A stretch of 64,000 nt of DNA from Paenibacillus taichungensis (GCF_003287275.1 NZ_QEVW01000005.1:496001-560000), one strand, 5' to 3'; numbered from the stretch's first letter, positions 43,798 to 54,179 are shown. Notes: a model not told the origin generated them from the letters alone. Numbers and translations: made by a program.

Positions 43798-44628
43798 TCA
43801 CATACAGAATATATGCTGCCCGATTGTTTTTACCTGAGGACGTGTCCAGATCCATTTGGATGTAGCTGTCTTCGGATTAAAATAATAGAGGCATCCACCG
43901 GATGGGTCCCAACCATTCATCGCCTGTTCAACTGCTTTTTTAGCTTGTGCATTCGGTTCCAGATAAATCTGGCCGTCTGCAACGGCAGTAAATGCACCCG
44001 GCTGGAAAATCACTCCTGACGGTGTGTTCGGGAAACTCGGCGATTTCACGCGATTCAGGATAACTGCCGCTACTGCCACTTGACCCTCAAATGGCTCTCC
44101 GCGAGATTCACCATACACCGCGTTAGCCATAATTTTGATTTCGTTCTCTGACAATCCCATGGAATTGGCAGAGCCCATATTGTCCTGCTCTTTATCAGCA
44201 GTATTGTTATTGTTGCCACTACCTCCTGAAGTTTGATCCTTGTGCAATGGTGTTTCTGTTGGCGACCATTGTTTTGAAGCATTGTAAAGTTTCAGCTTGG
44301 TTTTGGCTCCAACCACACCATCCGCCTTCATGCCGAATTCCGATTGAAACCACTTTACCGATTTCAATGTGGTGCTGCCGAAATTACTGTCAATTTTACC
44401 ATTGTAAAATCCCAAATACTTCAGTCGGCCTTGAAGCTCGTATACATCCTGACCGTAACTTCCATATTTCACAGCATTGGTGCTAAAGGTGGGTAGGGAC
44501 TTCTCTTCGACCTGCGGGATACTTGGGTTTGGACTATCGGTTGCTGTATTCCCAGGAAGCAAATAACGAATTCCCAATGCGGACATCAGCAAAATAGCAG
44601 TGAAAAGCCATATGTTCATTTTTCGCAT
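43798..44628 (-). CDS. SleB-like cell wall hydrolase with peptidoglycan-binding domain
   Basis: A 276-aa exported or anchored protein: an N-terminal hydrophobic segment (about residues 5-22), a PG_binding_1 domain (GSYGQDVYELQGRLKYLGFY, then GADGVVG-like MKADGVVGAKTKLKL), an Asn/Ser-rich linker and a SleB-type hydrolase domain with MANAVYGESRGEPFEGQVAVAA (catalytic Glu). This matches spore cortex-lytic enzymes (SleB/CwlJ), possibly involved in germination. Which of the family it is cannot be told. The start at 44628 has AAAGG about 14 nt upstream, which is only moderate. Confidence 0.85.
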   Translation of the reverse strand: MRKMNIWLFTAILLMSALGIRYLLPGNTATDSPNPSIPQVEEKSLPTFSTNAVKYGSYGQDVYELQGRLKYLGFYNGKIDSNFGSTTLKSVKWFQSEFGMKADGVVGAKTKLKLYNASKQWSPTETPLHKDQTSGGSGNNNNTADKEQDNMGSANSMGLSENEIKIMANAVYGESRGEPFEGQVAVAAVILNRVKSPSFPNTPSGVIFQPGAFTAVADGQIYLEPNAQAKKAVEQAMNGWDPSGGCLYYFNPKTATSKWIWTRPQVKTIGQHIFCM

Positions 44629-44759
44629 CGACTGTGCTCTACCTTTCTCTTGTGGGATTAACAGAATCGCTAAGGTTATTATGACAAGCATACTTCGTTC
44701 CTATGCACCAAATCCTCCGATCATTGGACATCATGGCAAATCTTCAGTCAAATGGCATG

Positions 44760-44792
44760 CAAAAAGCCCTCAACCAGTAAGGTTAAGGGCTT
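44760..44792 (-). terminator. Terminator of the FtsK/SpoIIIE gene
   Basis: Minus strand AAGCCCTTAACC-TTACT-GGTTGAGGGCTT, then TTTGC. Confidence 0.85.
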
Positions 44793-44815
44793 GGATCGTA
44801 TACACATGCTGTGTA

Positions 44816-47557
44816 TTACGAGCTTATTTTGTTCTGTTGATACTGTTCCAGTGAGATTAATACTTCCCTTGGTTTACTGCCCTCGTAAGGACCAATCACA
44901 CCTCGGGCCTCCATGGAGTCAATCAAACGTGCTGCGCGGGTATAACCCACTCGCATTCGGCGTTGCAATAGAGAAACGGAAGCTTGCTTCGCCTCCAAAA
45001 TAATCTGCACTGCTTGTTCATATAACTCATCCTGCACTTCATCTGCTGCCTGAACGGAATCATCCACCTCAGGAACAATGGATTCGTCATACTGCGCTTC
45101 ACCTTGACCACGCACGTAATTCACGATATTTTCAACTTCCTCATCACTCATGAAAGCACCTTGTACACGAACCGGCTTCGAAGCTCCCATAGGCATGAAC
45201 AGCATATCTCCTCGGCCCAGCAACTTCTCGGCCCCACCCATATCCAGAATGGTTCGAGAATCCACTTGAGAGGACACACCAAAGGCAATCCGGGACGGAA
45301 TGTTGGCTTTAATTACACCAGTGATAACATCCACAGATGGACGCTGTGTGGCAATGATCAGATGGATACCCGCTGCACGCGCCATCTGAGCCAATCGAGC
45401 AATCGCGTCTTCCACGTCACCTGCGGCAACCATCATGAGGTCAGCCAGCTCGTCCACGATAACAACGATATAAGGCAAAACCGCCGCTGGGTTGTCTTTC
45501 ATCAGATTGTTATAACCTTCAACGTTACGTGTACCGGATTTGGAGAATAACTCATACCTTTTCTCCATCTCAACAACGATCTTTTTGAGAGCAAGTGATG
45601 CCCTTTTAGGATCCGTTACGACCGGTGCCATCAGATGCGGAATACCATTATATACGTTCAGCTCGACCATTTTGGGATCGACCATCAAAAACTTCACTTC
45701 ATCCGGCTTCGCTTTGTACAGGATGCTCGTAATAATACCATTGATACATACTGATTTACCTGAACCCGTCGCACCAGCCACCAGCAAATGGGGCATACGA
45801 GCCAAATTACCGATGATCGTCTGTCCAGAGATATCTCGTCCAAATGCAATGGTCACTTTGGATTCCGCTTCCTGGAATGTAGCTGTCTCCATGACCTCCC
45901 TCATCGTTACAACGGAAACCTCTCCATTAGGTACCTCAATACCGATAGCGGATTTGCCGGGAATTGGTGCTTCCATTCGGATATCCTTTGCCGCCAAGGC
46001 TAATGCAATATCGTCTGTCAGACTTACAATTCTGCTGACCTTCACACCAATATCCGGTTGGATCTCATACCGTGTAACAGCAGGTCCTCTGACTACTTCA
46101 AGTACTTTGGCACGAACACCGAAGCTTTCCAGCGTTGCTTCCAGCTTGCGTGCAGTCTGCATATAATCCTTCTGGTCGCCACCCTTGCCTCCATTGTTCG
46201 GCTTGGAAAGAAGTCTGAAAGACGGAAGTTTATAAGGTTTCGGAGGTGGTGGAGGCGGCTTAACAGGCTGCACTTCCTGCCCCTCCGTATCTGAAACAAC
46301 CGAACCTTGAACCGCATTGCTCAACGTTGACCCAACGTCGGAACTACCCTCAACAGAATCCAACGTAGCTGTTCCGGCATCCGCCGCTTCAGGCCACTCA
46401 TTGTTATCCACAAGTTCATCTGAGATCTTGATTGGAAGCTCTTCTCCCTGCATGTTATCCGTTAGATCATCCGGGAAAGGATACGCATCATCCAGATCAT
46501 CCTCTTTACTCGCATCCTCTGATCTGACATGTTCAAAGAAGTCACGAATGATTGGAGCCGAATTAGGTCTTGATTGCGCAGGAACTGCTGCGGGAGCCAT
46601 TATGTCGGATGCGATGATTGGCTCATCATGCCATGAATCTGCAGGCGTTTCCTGCTCGGCTCGGTAGACGACCTGTTCCGAATCTAAAGAATCATCCTCG
46701 TCCACTCCACGCTCAGTCTTCGTCCGTTCCCGATCAGAACCCCATTTTCCAAAGAGTTGGAAAAAAATCGGTGCTTTTCGTTTCGGTAGCTGCTGATTCT
46801 GCAGATCATCGTAATCGTCATCATCATCTTCGTCGTCTACTGGAACAGGTACCACTTTGCGAACATTCCCGTTTTTCTTGCCCGCAGAGCTTGAAGTAGC
46901 ACGTGCTGCTGGTCTAGCCTCCAGCTTTTTGTACATCGCACTACCTGCATCCCATATCTTCGTTCTGAAAATGCGAATCAGATCGACATAAGAAAGATTG
47001 GTAACCAGCATGAAACTGATAACGAACATCACGATCATAATCAATCGGGCTCCCAAGCTGCCAAACAACCACAAGAACAAGGCAAACTGAGCCGCTCCTA
47101 TATAACCGCCGCTAATGTCCTTATTGAGCATCGAATCCCGTTCGCCTGGCGCAGCAGGTGTGAGCAACTCGGTTTGCATATCATTATGTATCTGTGTAAG
47201 TACAGCACCTGGCTCAAGGGCTCCAACTGGTATAAGCTTCTGGTGCATGGCAGAGACGGTACTCATCAGGGTTAAAGCAAACACCAGCAATACAAGCCCT
47301 GTCTTGCGCGTTGTCCAGCCGCTCGGCCATTTCCGATGAATCATCACCATTAAGCCATAATAGATCCCTATAAGCGGAATCGCAAAATAGAACTTGCCAA
47401 GCATCAATCCAAACATCTTGGAAAGCGAGCGCCCCACGGTTGCTTCACCCGACAAAGCAATGACAGCAAGGGTTATAAGCACAATGCCGTAAATTTCATA
47501 TTTTAAAACGCCGCTAAAAGCTGCGGCCTTTTTTTTCCTCTTTTTTCTTCTGGCCAA
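44816..47557 (-). CDS. FtsK/SpoIIIE DNA translocase
   Basis: A 913-aa septal DNA pump. Four membrane helices lie in about residues 20-190. They are followed by an acidic linker (about 220-440, with [11 protein letters not shown]), then the RecA-type motor with Walker A GATGSGKS (about 590) and Walker [13 protein letters not shown], and a C-terminal winged-helix gamma domain ([18 protein letters not shown]) that reads KOPS/SRS sequences. It corresponds to B. subtilis spoIIIE, whose position after ylzJ is kept. The TTG at 47557 has GGGGGTGA upstream. Confidence 0.93.
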   Translation of the reverse strand: MARRKKRKKKAAAFSGVLKYEIYGIVLITLAVIALSGEATVGRSLSKMFGLMLGKFYFAIPLIGIYYGLMVMIHRKWPSGWTTRKTGLVLLVFALTLMSTVSAMHQKLIPVGALEPGAVLTQIHNDMQTELLTPAAPGERDSMLNKDISGGYIGAAQFALFLWLFGSLGARLIMIVMFVISFMLVTNLSYVDLIRIFRTKIWDAGSAMYKKLEARPAARATSSSAGKKNGNVRKVVPVPVDDEDDDDDYDDLQNQQLPKRKAPIFFQLFGKWGSDRERTKTERGVDEDDSLDSEQVVYRAEQETPADSWHDEPIIASDIMAPAAVPAQSRPNSAPIIRDFFEHVRSEDASKEDDLDDAYPFPDDLTDNMQGEELPIKISDELVDNNEWPEAADAGTATLDSVEGSSDVGSTLSNAVQGSVVSDTEGQEVQPVKPPPPPPKPYKLPSFRLLSKPNNGGKGGDQKDYMQTARKLEATLESFGVRAKVLEVVRGPAVTRYEIQPDIGVKVSRIVSLTDDIALALAAKDIRMEAPIPGKSAIGIEVPNGEVSVVTMREVMETATFQEAESKVTIAFGRDISGQTIIGNLARMPHLLVAGATGSGKSVCINGIITSILYKAKPDEVKFLMVDPKMVELNVYNGIPHLMAPVVTDPKRASLALKKIVVEMEKRYELFSKSGTRNVEGYNNLMKDNPAAVLPYIVVIVDELADLMMVAAGDVEDAIARLAQMARAAGIHLIIATQRPSVDVITGVIKANIPSRIAFGVSSQVDSRTILDMGGAEKLLGRGDMLFMPMGASKPVRVQGAFMSDEEVENIVNYVRGQGEAQYDESIVPEVDDSVQAADEVQDELYEQAVQIILEAKQASVSLLQRRMRVGYTRAARLIDSMEARGVIGPYEGSKPREVLISLEQYQQNKISS

Positions 47558-47647
47558 AATCAGGTCACCCCCAGAAGAATATTATACCATACAAATATAA
47601 TCCGTACATATGTTCTTTTTCTGCTCAATTTGTCTTATTTGGTCGCG

Positions 47648-47878
47648 TTATGTTGGTCCCGGGTTACCCGAAAGCGGAACGATAGATCCGGGCATATTAG
47701 CGGGATTCAGATAAGCTTCCAAGGGGCATTCAAGTAAACGTACAATGACAGCCTCATTTTCATTAACAGGTCTGACCTGCATCAATAATCCGTTCATCTT
47801 GATCTCACGGGTATCTTCTCCTTCATTCCACATCCCCGACCACAGCAATTCAGGTGGCATCACTGTGTAAAGTGTCAT
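47648..47878 (-). CDS. ylzJ: YlzJ-like small protein
   Basis: A 76-aa protein beginning [15 protein letters not shown], typical of the YlzJ family. Function unknown. Its ATG overlaps the stop of tepA by 4 nt (ATGA), so the two are coupled. Confidence 0.85.
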   Translation of the reverse strand: MTLYTVMPPELLWSGMWNEGEDTREIKMNGLLMQVRPVNENEAVIVRLLECPLEAYLNPANMPGSIVPLSGNPGPT

Positions 47879-48648
47879 TGGGTATAGCCTCCAGCCTGCA
47901 GCGTCTGTCTTTTGTCTCCTATGAGCTGATTCAACTGAGCGATGGCTTGGCCGATCCCGCCTACGGCATCCATCAATCCATATTTAACCGCATCAGCGCT
48001 ACCCACAGCTGTTCCGATATCGCGGTTGAGTTCACCTGTCTTAAACATCAGTTCCTTGAACATTTCTTCAGAGATATTGGAGTGTGACGTAACAAATCTT
48101 ACGACACGTTCCTGCATCTTCTCCATGTACTCAAACGTCTGAGGCACGCCTATCACAAGTCCGTTCATACGGATCGGATGAATGGTCATTGTTGCACTAC
48201 CTGCGATAAGGGAATAGGTTGAGGCAACCGCGATCGGAACCCCGATGCTGTGCCCTCCTCCAATGACGACAGTAACCGTAGGTTTGCTAAGAGAAGCAAT
48301 CATTTCGGCAATAGCGAGGCCCGCCTCCACATCGCCTCCTACCGTATTTAAAATGATCAAGATACCTTCGATTCGCTGATTCTGCTCTGCAGCAACCAGC
48401 TGAGGAATGAGATGTTCATACTTTGTTGTTTTGTTTTGCGGAGGTAAAATTAAATGCCCTTCCACCTGACCGATAATGGTCATACAGAAAATGTTCGATT
48501 CAGCTGCAGGTGACTGCGTCTGCCCAAATTGCTGAATAGACTCCATTACAGGTGACATCGCCTTCTCCTCTTGTGCAGGCACTTCCGGTATCTCGGTACC
48601 CGGTTGTTCCGATTTCGGTGTTTGCTTGTTTTTCATGTATTCGCTCAT
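47875..48648 (-). CDS. tepA: TepA, ClpP-like protease
   Basis: A 257-aa ClpP/crotonase-fold serine protease of the TepA (YmfB) group. An acidic N-terminal extension precedes the ClpP domain with [20 protein letters not shown] active-site region (about residues 140-155; Ser after His) and [10 protein letters not shown]. TepA is linked to degradation of intracellular signal peptides. The ATG at 48648 follows AAGGGGAG. Confidence 0.88.
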   Translation of the reverse strand: MSEYMKNKQTPKSEQPGTEIPEVPAQEEKAMSPVMESIQQFGQTQSPAAESNIFCMTIIGQVEGHLILPPQNKTTKYEHLIPQLVAAEQNQRIEGILIILNTVGGDVEAGLAIAEMIASLSKPTVTVVIGGGHSIGVPIAVASTYSLIAGSATMTIHPIRMNGLVIGVPQTFEYMEKMQERVVRFVTSHSNISEEMFKELMFKTGELNRDIGTAVGSADAVKYGLMDAVGGIGQAIAQLNQLIGDKRQTLQAGGYTQ

Positions 48649-48769
48649 TCGATTACTCCCCTTCTCCAGAAACATGTAATGTATTTCCTTAGTATGGGGA
48701 ATGTTCCAGCTGACTTATACCCGATCACTCATCAATTTCTCCATAATCTGGTGCAGGGCCAGAAAACAA

Positions 48770-48825
48770 CAAAAAAAGCCCCTTCTCTACGAGGAACCGT
48801 CCAATATTACTCGTAGAGATGGGGC
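48770..48825 (-). terminator. Terminator of rnjB
   Basis: Minus strand GCCCCATCTCTACGAG ... CTCGTAGAGAAGGGGC followed by seven T. Confidence 0.92.
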
Positions 48826-48863
48826 GACTGTGTGCCTGAATTTATGTTTTTGTTTGATTTATT

Positions 48864-50543
48864 TTAAACTTCCATAATGATTGGCAAAATCATCGGTCTA
48901 CGACGAGTTTGCTCATACAAGAAGCGTCCGAGTGCATCTTTAACATTCGTTTTGAGTGAAGCCCATTCGTTAACGTTCTCACTCATCAACTTTTGCAGTG
49001 TGCTGCTGACGATGCGATTGGCTTCATCAAGCAGTCCTTCCGATTCGCGTACATAGACAAATCCACGGGAGATGATGTCCGGACCGGAAACAATTTTGCC
49101 ATCCTGTTTGCTCAGTGTTACCACGACAACCAGAATGCCATCCTGTGACAGCAATTTACGGTCACGCAATACGATGTTACCTACATCGCCTACACCCAAG
49201 CCGTCGATCAACACGTTACCTGCAGTAACTTTACCTGCCTTGCGTGCTGCTCCGCCTTGAATTTCAACCACTTCACCGATATCCGTAATGAAGATGTTGT
49301 CTGGATCAATACCTACAGATTCAGCCAATACTGCGTGGCGGCGCTGCATACGGAATTCACCGTGAATCGGCAAGAAATATTTCGGTTTCATCAGGTTAAG
49401 CATCAGTTTCAGCTCTTCCTGGCTACCGTGACCGGATACGTGTACGCCACTGTTTGCACCGCTGTAATGCACGTTGGCACCCAGACGGAACAGTTCGTCA
49501 ATCGTACGGCCTACATATTTCTCATTACCTGGAACTGGAGTTGCAGCAATAATTACTGTATCACCAGGCAAAATATCTACTTTACGATGAGTAGAACGAG
49601 CCATACGTGTCAATGCTGACATCGGCTCGCCTTGGCTACCTGTGCAGAGAATTACTACACGGTCAGCAGCCATTTTGCCTACTTCTTCCGGCTCAATGAT
49701 CATGCCATCTGGAATCTCAAGGTAACCCAATTCAGAAGCAATACCCACCACATTTACCATACTGCGTCCAATAACTGCGACTTTACGTCCAGTTACTTCA
49801 GCTGCATTGATAACCTGTTGAATCCGGTGTACGTTGGAAGCAAATGTTGCTACAACGACACGTTGGCTTGCTTTGCGGAAGATATCTTCCAGAACGATAC
49901 CCACATTTTTCTCCGAAGGTGTAAATCCAGGTTTCTCTGCGTTGGTACTATCGGACAAGAGGGCAAGTACACCATTGGTTCCGATCTGTGCCATACGCTG
50001 GAGATCTGCATATTGACCATTGACTGGAGTGTGATCAAATTTGAAGTCACCTGTATGAACAACAGCGCCTTCCGGTGTTTCGACACATACGCCGACGGAA
50101 TCCGGAATACTATGGTTAGTAGCAAAGAACGTTGCTTTCAATACAGAGCCGAGTTGAATCTCGGAATCCGCATCAATCAGAATGCGTTTTGTTTCACCCA
50201 GCAAATTGGCTTCTTTCAGCTTGTTCTCAACAAGTCCGAGAGTGAGCTTTGTTCCGTATACAGGAACATTCAAGTGTTTCAGAACATATGGCAGACCACC
50301 AATATGATCTTCATGTCCGTGAGTCAAAATAATCCCTCTTACTTTGTCACGGTTTTCAGTCAGATAAGAGATGTCAGGAATGACAATGTCGATTCCAAGC
50401 ATATCTTCTTCCGGGAATTTAAGACCAGCATCTACGACTACAATGTCGTTAGCGTATTGGATGACGTACATATTTTTACCAATCTCGCCTACGCCGCCCA
50501 AAGCAAAAATCATCAGTTTATCGTTGTTATTTTTCTTAGACAA
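48864..50543 (-). CDS. rnjB: Ribonuclease J
   Basis: A 559-aa metallo-beta-lactamase/beta-CASP ribonuclease with 5'-exo and endo activity. The signature ILTHGHEDHIGGLPY (about residue 75) supplies HxHxDH, with HTGDFKFD and the C-terminal HxSGHGSQEE segment (GVHVSGHGSQEEL) following. Position after dapA fits B. subtilis ymfA/rnjB; length does not separate J1 from J2. TTG start at 50543 with AGGAGG upstream. A leader of up to about 280 nt precedes it. Confidence 0.93.
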   Translation of the reverse strand: MSKKNNNDKLMIFALGGVGEIGKNMYVIQYANDIVVVDAGLKFPEEDMLGIDIVIPDISYLTENRDKVRGIILTHGHEDHIGGLPYVLKHLNVPVYGTKLTLGLVENKLKEANLLGETKRILIDADSEIQLGSVLKATFFATNHSIPDSVGVCVETPEGAVVHTGDFKFDHTPVNGQYADLQRMAQIGTNGVLALLSDSTNAEKPGFTPSEKNVGIVLEDIFRKASQRVVVATFASNVHRIQQVINAAEVTGRKVAVIGRSMVNVVGIASELGYLEIPDGMIIEPEEVGKMAADRVVILCTGSQGEPMSALTRMARSTHRKVDILPGDTVIIAATPVPGNEKYVGRTIDELFRLGANVHYSGANSGVHVSGHGSQEELKLMLNLMKPKYFLPIHGEFRMQRRHAVLAESVGIDPDNIFITDIGEVVEIQGGAARKAGKVTAGNVLIDGLGVGDVGNIVLRDRKLLSQDGILVVVVTLSKQDGKIVSGPDIISRGFVYVRESEGLLDEANRIVSSTLQKLMSENVNEWASLKTNVKDALGRFLYEQTRRRPMILPIIMEV

Positions 50544-50693
50544 ATGAATCTAAACCTCCTATGGTAGTTGGACGTCGTACCTTATTATTTTATTGTAAGT
50601 TAAGAAAAGCAGTCCATCACACCCATTCCCGTAAATAGGGATGAATGCAAAAGAGCACCTTTATTCACGATATTTGGAAGAAGTTCTTCGAAG

Positions 50694-50831
50694 TTATTCC
50701 CCTTCACCAACAAGATGGATTTTGAAATGATCCTTCTTAGCCGTTCCTTCCTTTTTCACCACAAAGCTACACCAAGAAACGATGTCGCTTTCAATTTCAA
50801 AAAAATACCGCACCCAGTCACTTGACATCAT
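50694..50831 (-). CDS. 45-aa ORF in the rnjB leader, doubtful
   Basis: ATG at 50831 opens 45 codons with protein-like composition (mixed hydrophobic and charged residues, two Trp). There is no Shine-Dalgarno site, and the ATG overlaps the likely -10 element, so translation from here is doubtful. It may be chance or a remnant. Confidence 0.25.
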   Translation of the reverse strand: MMSSDWVRYFFEIESDIVSWCSFVVKKEGTAKKDHFKIHLVGEGE

Positions 50832-50923
50832 TATACATGATTAAAAACAAAAAAAACAAGTCACTCTCTCGTTAACCTCTAGGTTTGTCTTCAGTTGTGA
50901 AAAGAAACCTAACAATCATCGTC

Positions 50924-50963
50924 AAAAAAAAGAACCGCCTCCTCATCATTGAGGAACGGTTCT
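50924..50963 (-). terminator. Terminator of dapA
   Basis: Minus strand AGAACCGTTCCTC ... GAGGAGGCGGTTCT followed by seven T. Confidence 0.92.
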
Positions 50964-51019
50964 TCTGCAATTTTTATAGGTTATAAAAGTTTAAAAATCC
51001 GTTTAATAACGTATTATTG

Positions 51020-51895
51020 CTAATTAAACAAGCCACGAATAAAGCCTTGCTCATCCTCTGTTGCGGCTATAAGCGGAAGGCGTACAGATCCTACGTTCAG
51101 ACCCCGCAATGTCAGAGCGTATTTCACCGCTACAGGGTTCGGTAAAGGCTGCGGGCACTCGAATAGACCTTTGAATACCGGAAACAGCTTCTGATGTATC
51201 TGAGCCGCCTGTACAGGGGCGCCACCGAAGTAGGAATCAACCATTTGTTTCATCTCAGCGCCTACCACATGGCTGGCAACACTTACGATCCCGTAAGCAC
51301 CTACAGCAATGGCCGGCAAGCCAGAAGCATCGTCACCGGAATACACCCTGAAATGCTCGGGTGCACCCGCAGCAATCTGCGTGACTTGCTCCAACGATAC
51401 ACATTCCTTCGTAGCTACTATGTTAGGAATCTGTGCCAAACGAAGCGTTGTCGCAGCCGAAAGGCTGGCTGCTGTACGTCCAGGAACGTTATACAACATA
51501 ATCGGCAGTTTCGTCGCGTTCGCGATCGCTTCAAAGTGTCTGAACATTCCCTCTTGACTTGGTTTGTTGTAATAAGGAACAACCAGCAAAACACCATCTA
51601 CCCCAACACGTTCAGCGTCCTGAGTCAGATGGATTGAATGAGCGGTGTTATTGCTACCCGTTCCAGCAATGATTTTGCACCGTCCAGCCGCATGTTTTAC
51701 CGCGAATTCGAATAGTTCTACTTTTTCTTTGTCGCTAAGCGTGGGAGATTCTCCAGTTGTTCCTGAAATAACGAGCGTCTCTGACTTTTGATCATCAATC
51801 AAATAGTCAATCAGACGTGCAGTTTCCTCCCAATGGATCTCCCCTTGTTCATTGAACGGAGTGACCATTGCTGTAATCAATCTTCCAAAGTCCAA
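51020..51895 (-). CDS. dapA: 4-hydroxy-tetrahydrodipicolinate synthase
   Basis: A 291-aa aldolase-fold enzyme condensing pyruvate and aspartate semialdehyde on the lysine/diaminopimelate/dipicolinate path. The family motifs GTTGESPTL (about residue 44), YNVPGRT (about 134, catalytic Tyr) and VATKECV with the Schiff-base Lys (about 161) are all present. TTG start at 51895 with AAGGAGG upstream. It follows dapG by about 50 nt and probably shares its transcript. Confidence 0.96.
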   Translation of the reverse strand: MDFGRLITAMVTPFNEQGEIHWEETARLIDYLIDDQKSETLVISGTTGESPTLSDKEKVELFEFAVKHAAGRCKIIAGTGSNNTAHSIHLTQDAERVGVDGVLLVVPYYNKPSQEGMFRHFEAIANATKLPIMLYNVPGRTAASLSAATTLRLAQIPNIVATKECVSLEQVTQIAAGAPEHFRVYSGDDASGLPAIAVGAYGIVSVASHVVGAEMKQMVDSYFGGAPVQAAQIHQKLFPVFKGLFECPQPLPNPVAVKYALTLRGLNVGSVRLPLIAATEDEQGFIRGLFN

Positions 51896-51942
51896 TTCGA
51901 TTCCTCCTTCAAAACAGGTCCGGCTCCGCTGACTTCAAAGTA

Positions 51943-53160
51943 CTACAAGTGAAGTTCGAATGAGGCGTGAAGTGCCCTCAGAGCTTGAACCATATCTTCT
52001 TTTTTCACAAGTACCCAAATCGTTGTATTGGAATCTGCAGATTGCAGGATCTGGATGTCCGCAAGTGTCAAGGATTCCACGATCCGTGCCATAATGCCTG
52101 GCACTCCGTTGATACCTCCGCCGATGACGGAAACTTTGGCACATCCGGAGAGACTTTGCGGTTTAAGACCAATTTCCTGCAGTACCTGTATGGCTTTCTC
52201 GGAATCACTATCGAAAACGGTATAGACAACCCCCAGAGGGGTAACATTAATAAAATCTACGCTGATCGAATTTTCAGCCATCGTTTTGAACACTTTCAGC
52301 TGCAAACGATCTGCACCGCCCGGTACTTCCACGGTTATTTGCGTAACATTACTTACATAGGCAATCCCTGTTACATATCGGTCAACAATGCCTGTCTGCA
52401 CATCCTGGAATCCTTCTGGATGTGTTACCAGCGTCCCTTCACTATCTGCAAAGGTAGACCGTACACGCACTGGAATCTGGGATTGCATTGCAATCTCGAC
52501 TGCACGTGGATGAATTACCTTAGCTCCTTGATGGGCCATATTACATATCTCGGCATAACTTACAACAGTCAACGGACGAGCGTCCTCCACGATACGTGGA
52601 TCTGCTGTCAGTATCCCATTTACATCCGTATATATATCCACCATCTCTGCATGTAATGCTGCACCAAGTGCTGTGGCTGACGTATCACTTCCTCCACGCC
52701 CCAGGGTAGTAAAGTCACCATTCTCGGTCTGCCCCTGGAACCCTGTAACAATGACAACACGCCCAATCTGTAGCTGCTCCAGCACACGAACAGGACGGAC
52801 ATCCAAAATTCGGGCATTCCCGAAATTGTCGTCCGTCACAAAACCTGCTTGTGCACCGGTCAGCACTGTAGTTGGAATGCCTTCATGTTCGAGCAGACTA
52901 CTCAAAGTCGTCGCAGATATAATTTCACCACAGCACAGCAGTAAATCCTTTTCGCGTGCGGAGAGTGCATTTCCGTTCTGTGCAGCCCAGTCCAGTAACG
53001 TATCCGTAGCGTAAGGCTCACCACGGCGACCCATCGCTGATACAACAATGACCAGACTCAATCCTGCTTCAAGTTCACGTTTAACATGACGGAGCACATG
53101 CTCTCTCGCCTGAACGGTAGAGAGAGACGTACCTCCGAATTTCTGTACCATGATGCGCAT
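51943..53160 (-). CDS. dapG: Aspartate kinase I
   Basis: A 405-aa aspartokinase: the kinase domain begins VQKFGGTSLSTV and contains GRGGSDTSATALGAALHAE. Two C-terminal ACT domains (about residues 265-400) sense an amino acid, diaminopimelate in the B. subtilis DapG case. The ATG at 53160 has TGGAGGA upstream. Its position after dpaB and before dapA mirrors B. subtilis except that asd is not between dpaB and dapG. A structured leader lies upstream. Confidence 0.95.
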   Translation of the reverse strand: MRIMVQKFGGTSLSTVQAREHVLRHVKRELEAGLSLVIVVSAMGRRGEPYATDTLLDWAAQNGNALSAREKDLLLCCGEIISATTLSSLLEHEGIPTTVLTGAQAGFVTDDNFGNARILDVRPVRVLEQLQIGRVVIVTGFQGQTENGDFTTLGRGGSDTSATALGAALHAEMVDIYTDVNGILTADPRIVEDARPLTVVSYAEICNMAHQGAKVIHPRAVEIAMQSQIPVRVRSTFADSEGTLVTHPEGFQDVQTGIVDRYVTGIAYVSNVTQITVEVPGGADRLQLKVFKTMAENSISVDFINVTPLGVVYTVFDSDSEKAIQVLQEIGLKPQSLSGCAKVSVIGGGINGVPGIMARIVESLTLADIQILQSADSNTTIWVLVKKEDMVQALRALHASFELHL

Positions 53161-53345
53161 CTTTATTCCTCCATTTGTGTACGCAAGAAGACTGGACACG
53201 GGTCAAATCAACAAATGGATCACCCTAGGGAGCGTTCCGATGCGATAATTTCAGCATTTTATACGGCAATTCATGCCGCTCCTCATCAAAGATTATTTTA
53301 CCAATCCAGGATGAAGGCCGCGGTTGTTATCGAGATCATGACGCA

Positions 53346-53422
53346 CACGTTCCCCGTGCACTGATCCCGCTTGCCTGACTAATCATTGCAAGCAGGAATT
53401 CCCTTTTTATGAAAGGAACGTG
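53346..53422 (-). ncRNA. Structured RNA-like element upstream of dapG
   Basis: Outer stem CACGTTCC/GGAACGTG (53346-53353/53415-53422) encloses a 9-bp stem (53366-53374/53388-53396) with a 13-nt loop. One inner pair is G-U on the minus strand but A-C on the plus strand, so the fold favours an RNA transcribed toward dapG. No known riboswitch core (for example the lysine aptamer) is recognised. Confidence 0.4.
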
Positions 53423-53437
53423 GACACAGGTAGCTGT

Positions 53438-53554
53438 TTATCCCAGCATAACGTCCCTCATGATTTTCTTTGTCTTTCGAACCATCATCACTTCTTCAAG
53501 CGAATAACCGTTATCCCCGAAACTAAGTCTGTTCAGAACCCTGTCTATTAACAA
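53438..53554 (-). CDS. Possible 38-aa protein between dpaB and dapG
   Basis: A frame open from inside the 3' end of dpaB to a stop at 53438. From TTG 53554 it encodes 38 aa with an amphipathic, Lys/Arg-rich end (VRKTKKIMRDVML). No ribosome binding site is evident, so it could be a remnant or be translated by coupling to dpaB. Confidence 0.3.
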   Translation of the reverse strand: MLIDRVLNRLSFGDNGYSLEEVMMVRKTKKIMRDVMLG

Positions 53555-53582
53555 ACTGATGTTACGGCGGACCCAAGAACTA

Positions 53583-54179
53583 TCAAGCCTGTGCAGCACG
53601 CTGCACAATCATTGGCTGCAACTGTTTGCCTTCAAGCGCACTCCAGCATGCCTCCGGTATCAGCTCCATTTTGGCCACTAGCGAGTTCGGTTTTTTTACC
53701 GGATCATCCTGCCCAAATGGCACAAAATACAAATATTTGGCCACGAGCAGTTTGGCGATGTTCGCAGCATTCAACCCAAGTCCATCATTGGTTGAAATGG
53801 CGAGTACCAGAGGACGCTGATTTCTCATCTGCGCTTTGGCTGCCATTAAAACCGGACTGTCCGTCATCGCGTTAGCCAGCTTGCTCGTCGTGTTGCCTGT
53901 GCATGGAGCAATTACGAGCACATCGAGCAGCTTGGAAGGGCCTAACGGCTCTGCCTCAACAATTGTAGAAATGATATCATTCCCCGTTATATCTTTCAAC
54001 TGTTTTTGCCAATTTTGCGCGGTCCCAAAGCGTGTATCCGTAGTCAGAACCGAATTGGAAATAATCGGGACAACATTGGCACCTTCGGCCACAAAGCGGC
54101 TAATCACCGGCATAACCTCTTCAAACGTACAATGAGAACCTGTAATTGCGTAACCTACCGTTTTTCCCTGCCAGTTCAT
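53583..54179 (-). CDS. dpaB: Dipicolinate synthase subunit B
   Basis: A 198-aa flavoprotein-like subunit (GYAITGSHCTFEE at the start, VIAPCTGNTTSKLANAMTDSPV near residue 90). With DpaA it makes dipicolinic acid in the mother cell during sporulation. The start overlaps the dpaA stop by 4 nt. Also known as spoVFB. Confidence 0.95.
   Translation of the reverse strand: MNWQGKTVGYAITGSHCTFEEVMPVISRFVAEGANVVPIISNSVLTTDTRFGTAQNWQKQLKDITGNDIISTIVEAEPLGPSKLLDVLVIAPCTGNTTSKLANAMTDSPVLMAAKAQMRNQRPLVLAISTNDGLGLNAANIAKLLVAKYLYFVPFGQDDPVKKPNSLVAKMELIPEACWSALEGKQLQPMIVQRAAQA

Larger units (their letters stand above)
50544..51019. other. rnjB leader and promoter region
   Basis: Contains the dapA terminator (50924-50963), a minus-strand TATAAT (50830-50835) with a poor -35, and a 45-codon uninterrupted ORF (50694-50831) without a ribosome binding site. 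Nothing else is recognisable. Confidence 0.5.
53161..53582. other. dpaB-dapG intergenic region
   Basis: Replaces the asd position of B. subtilis. It holds a small ORF (53438-53554), a two-stem RNA-like element (53346-53422) and a minus-strand TATAAA about 100 nt before dapG. No T-run follows the stems. Confidence 0.5.

Noticed and set aside
53161..53582. Lysine riboswitch before dapG
   Set aside because: The conserved lysine aptamer core could not be found; only generic stems are present.
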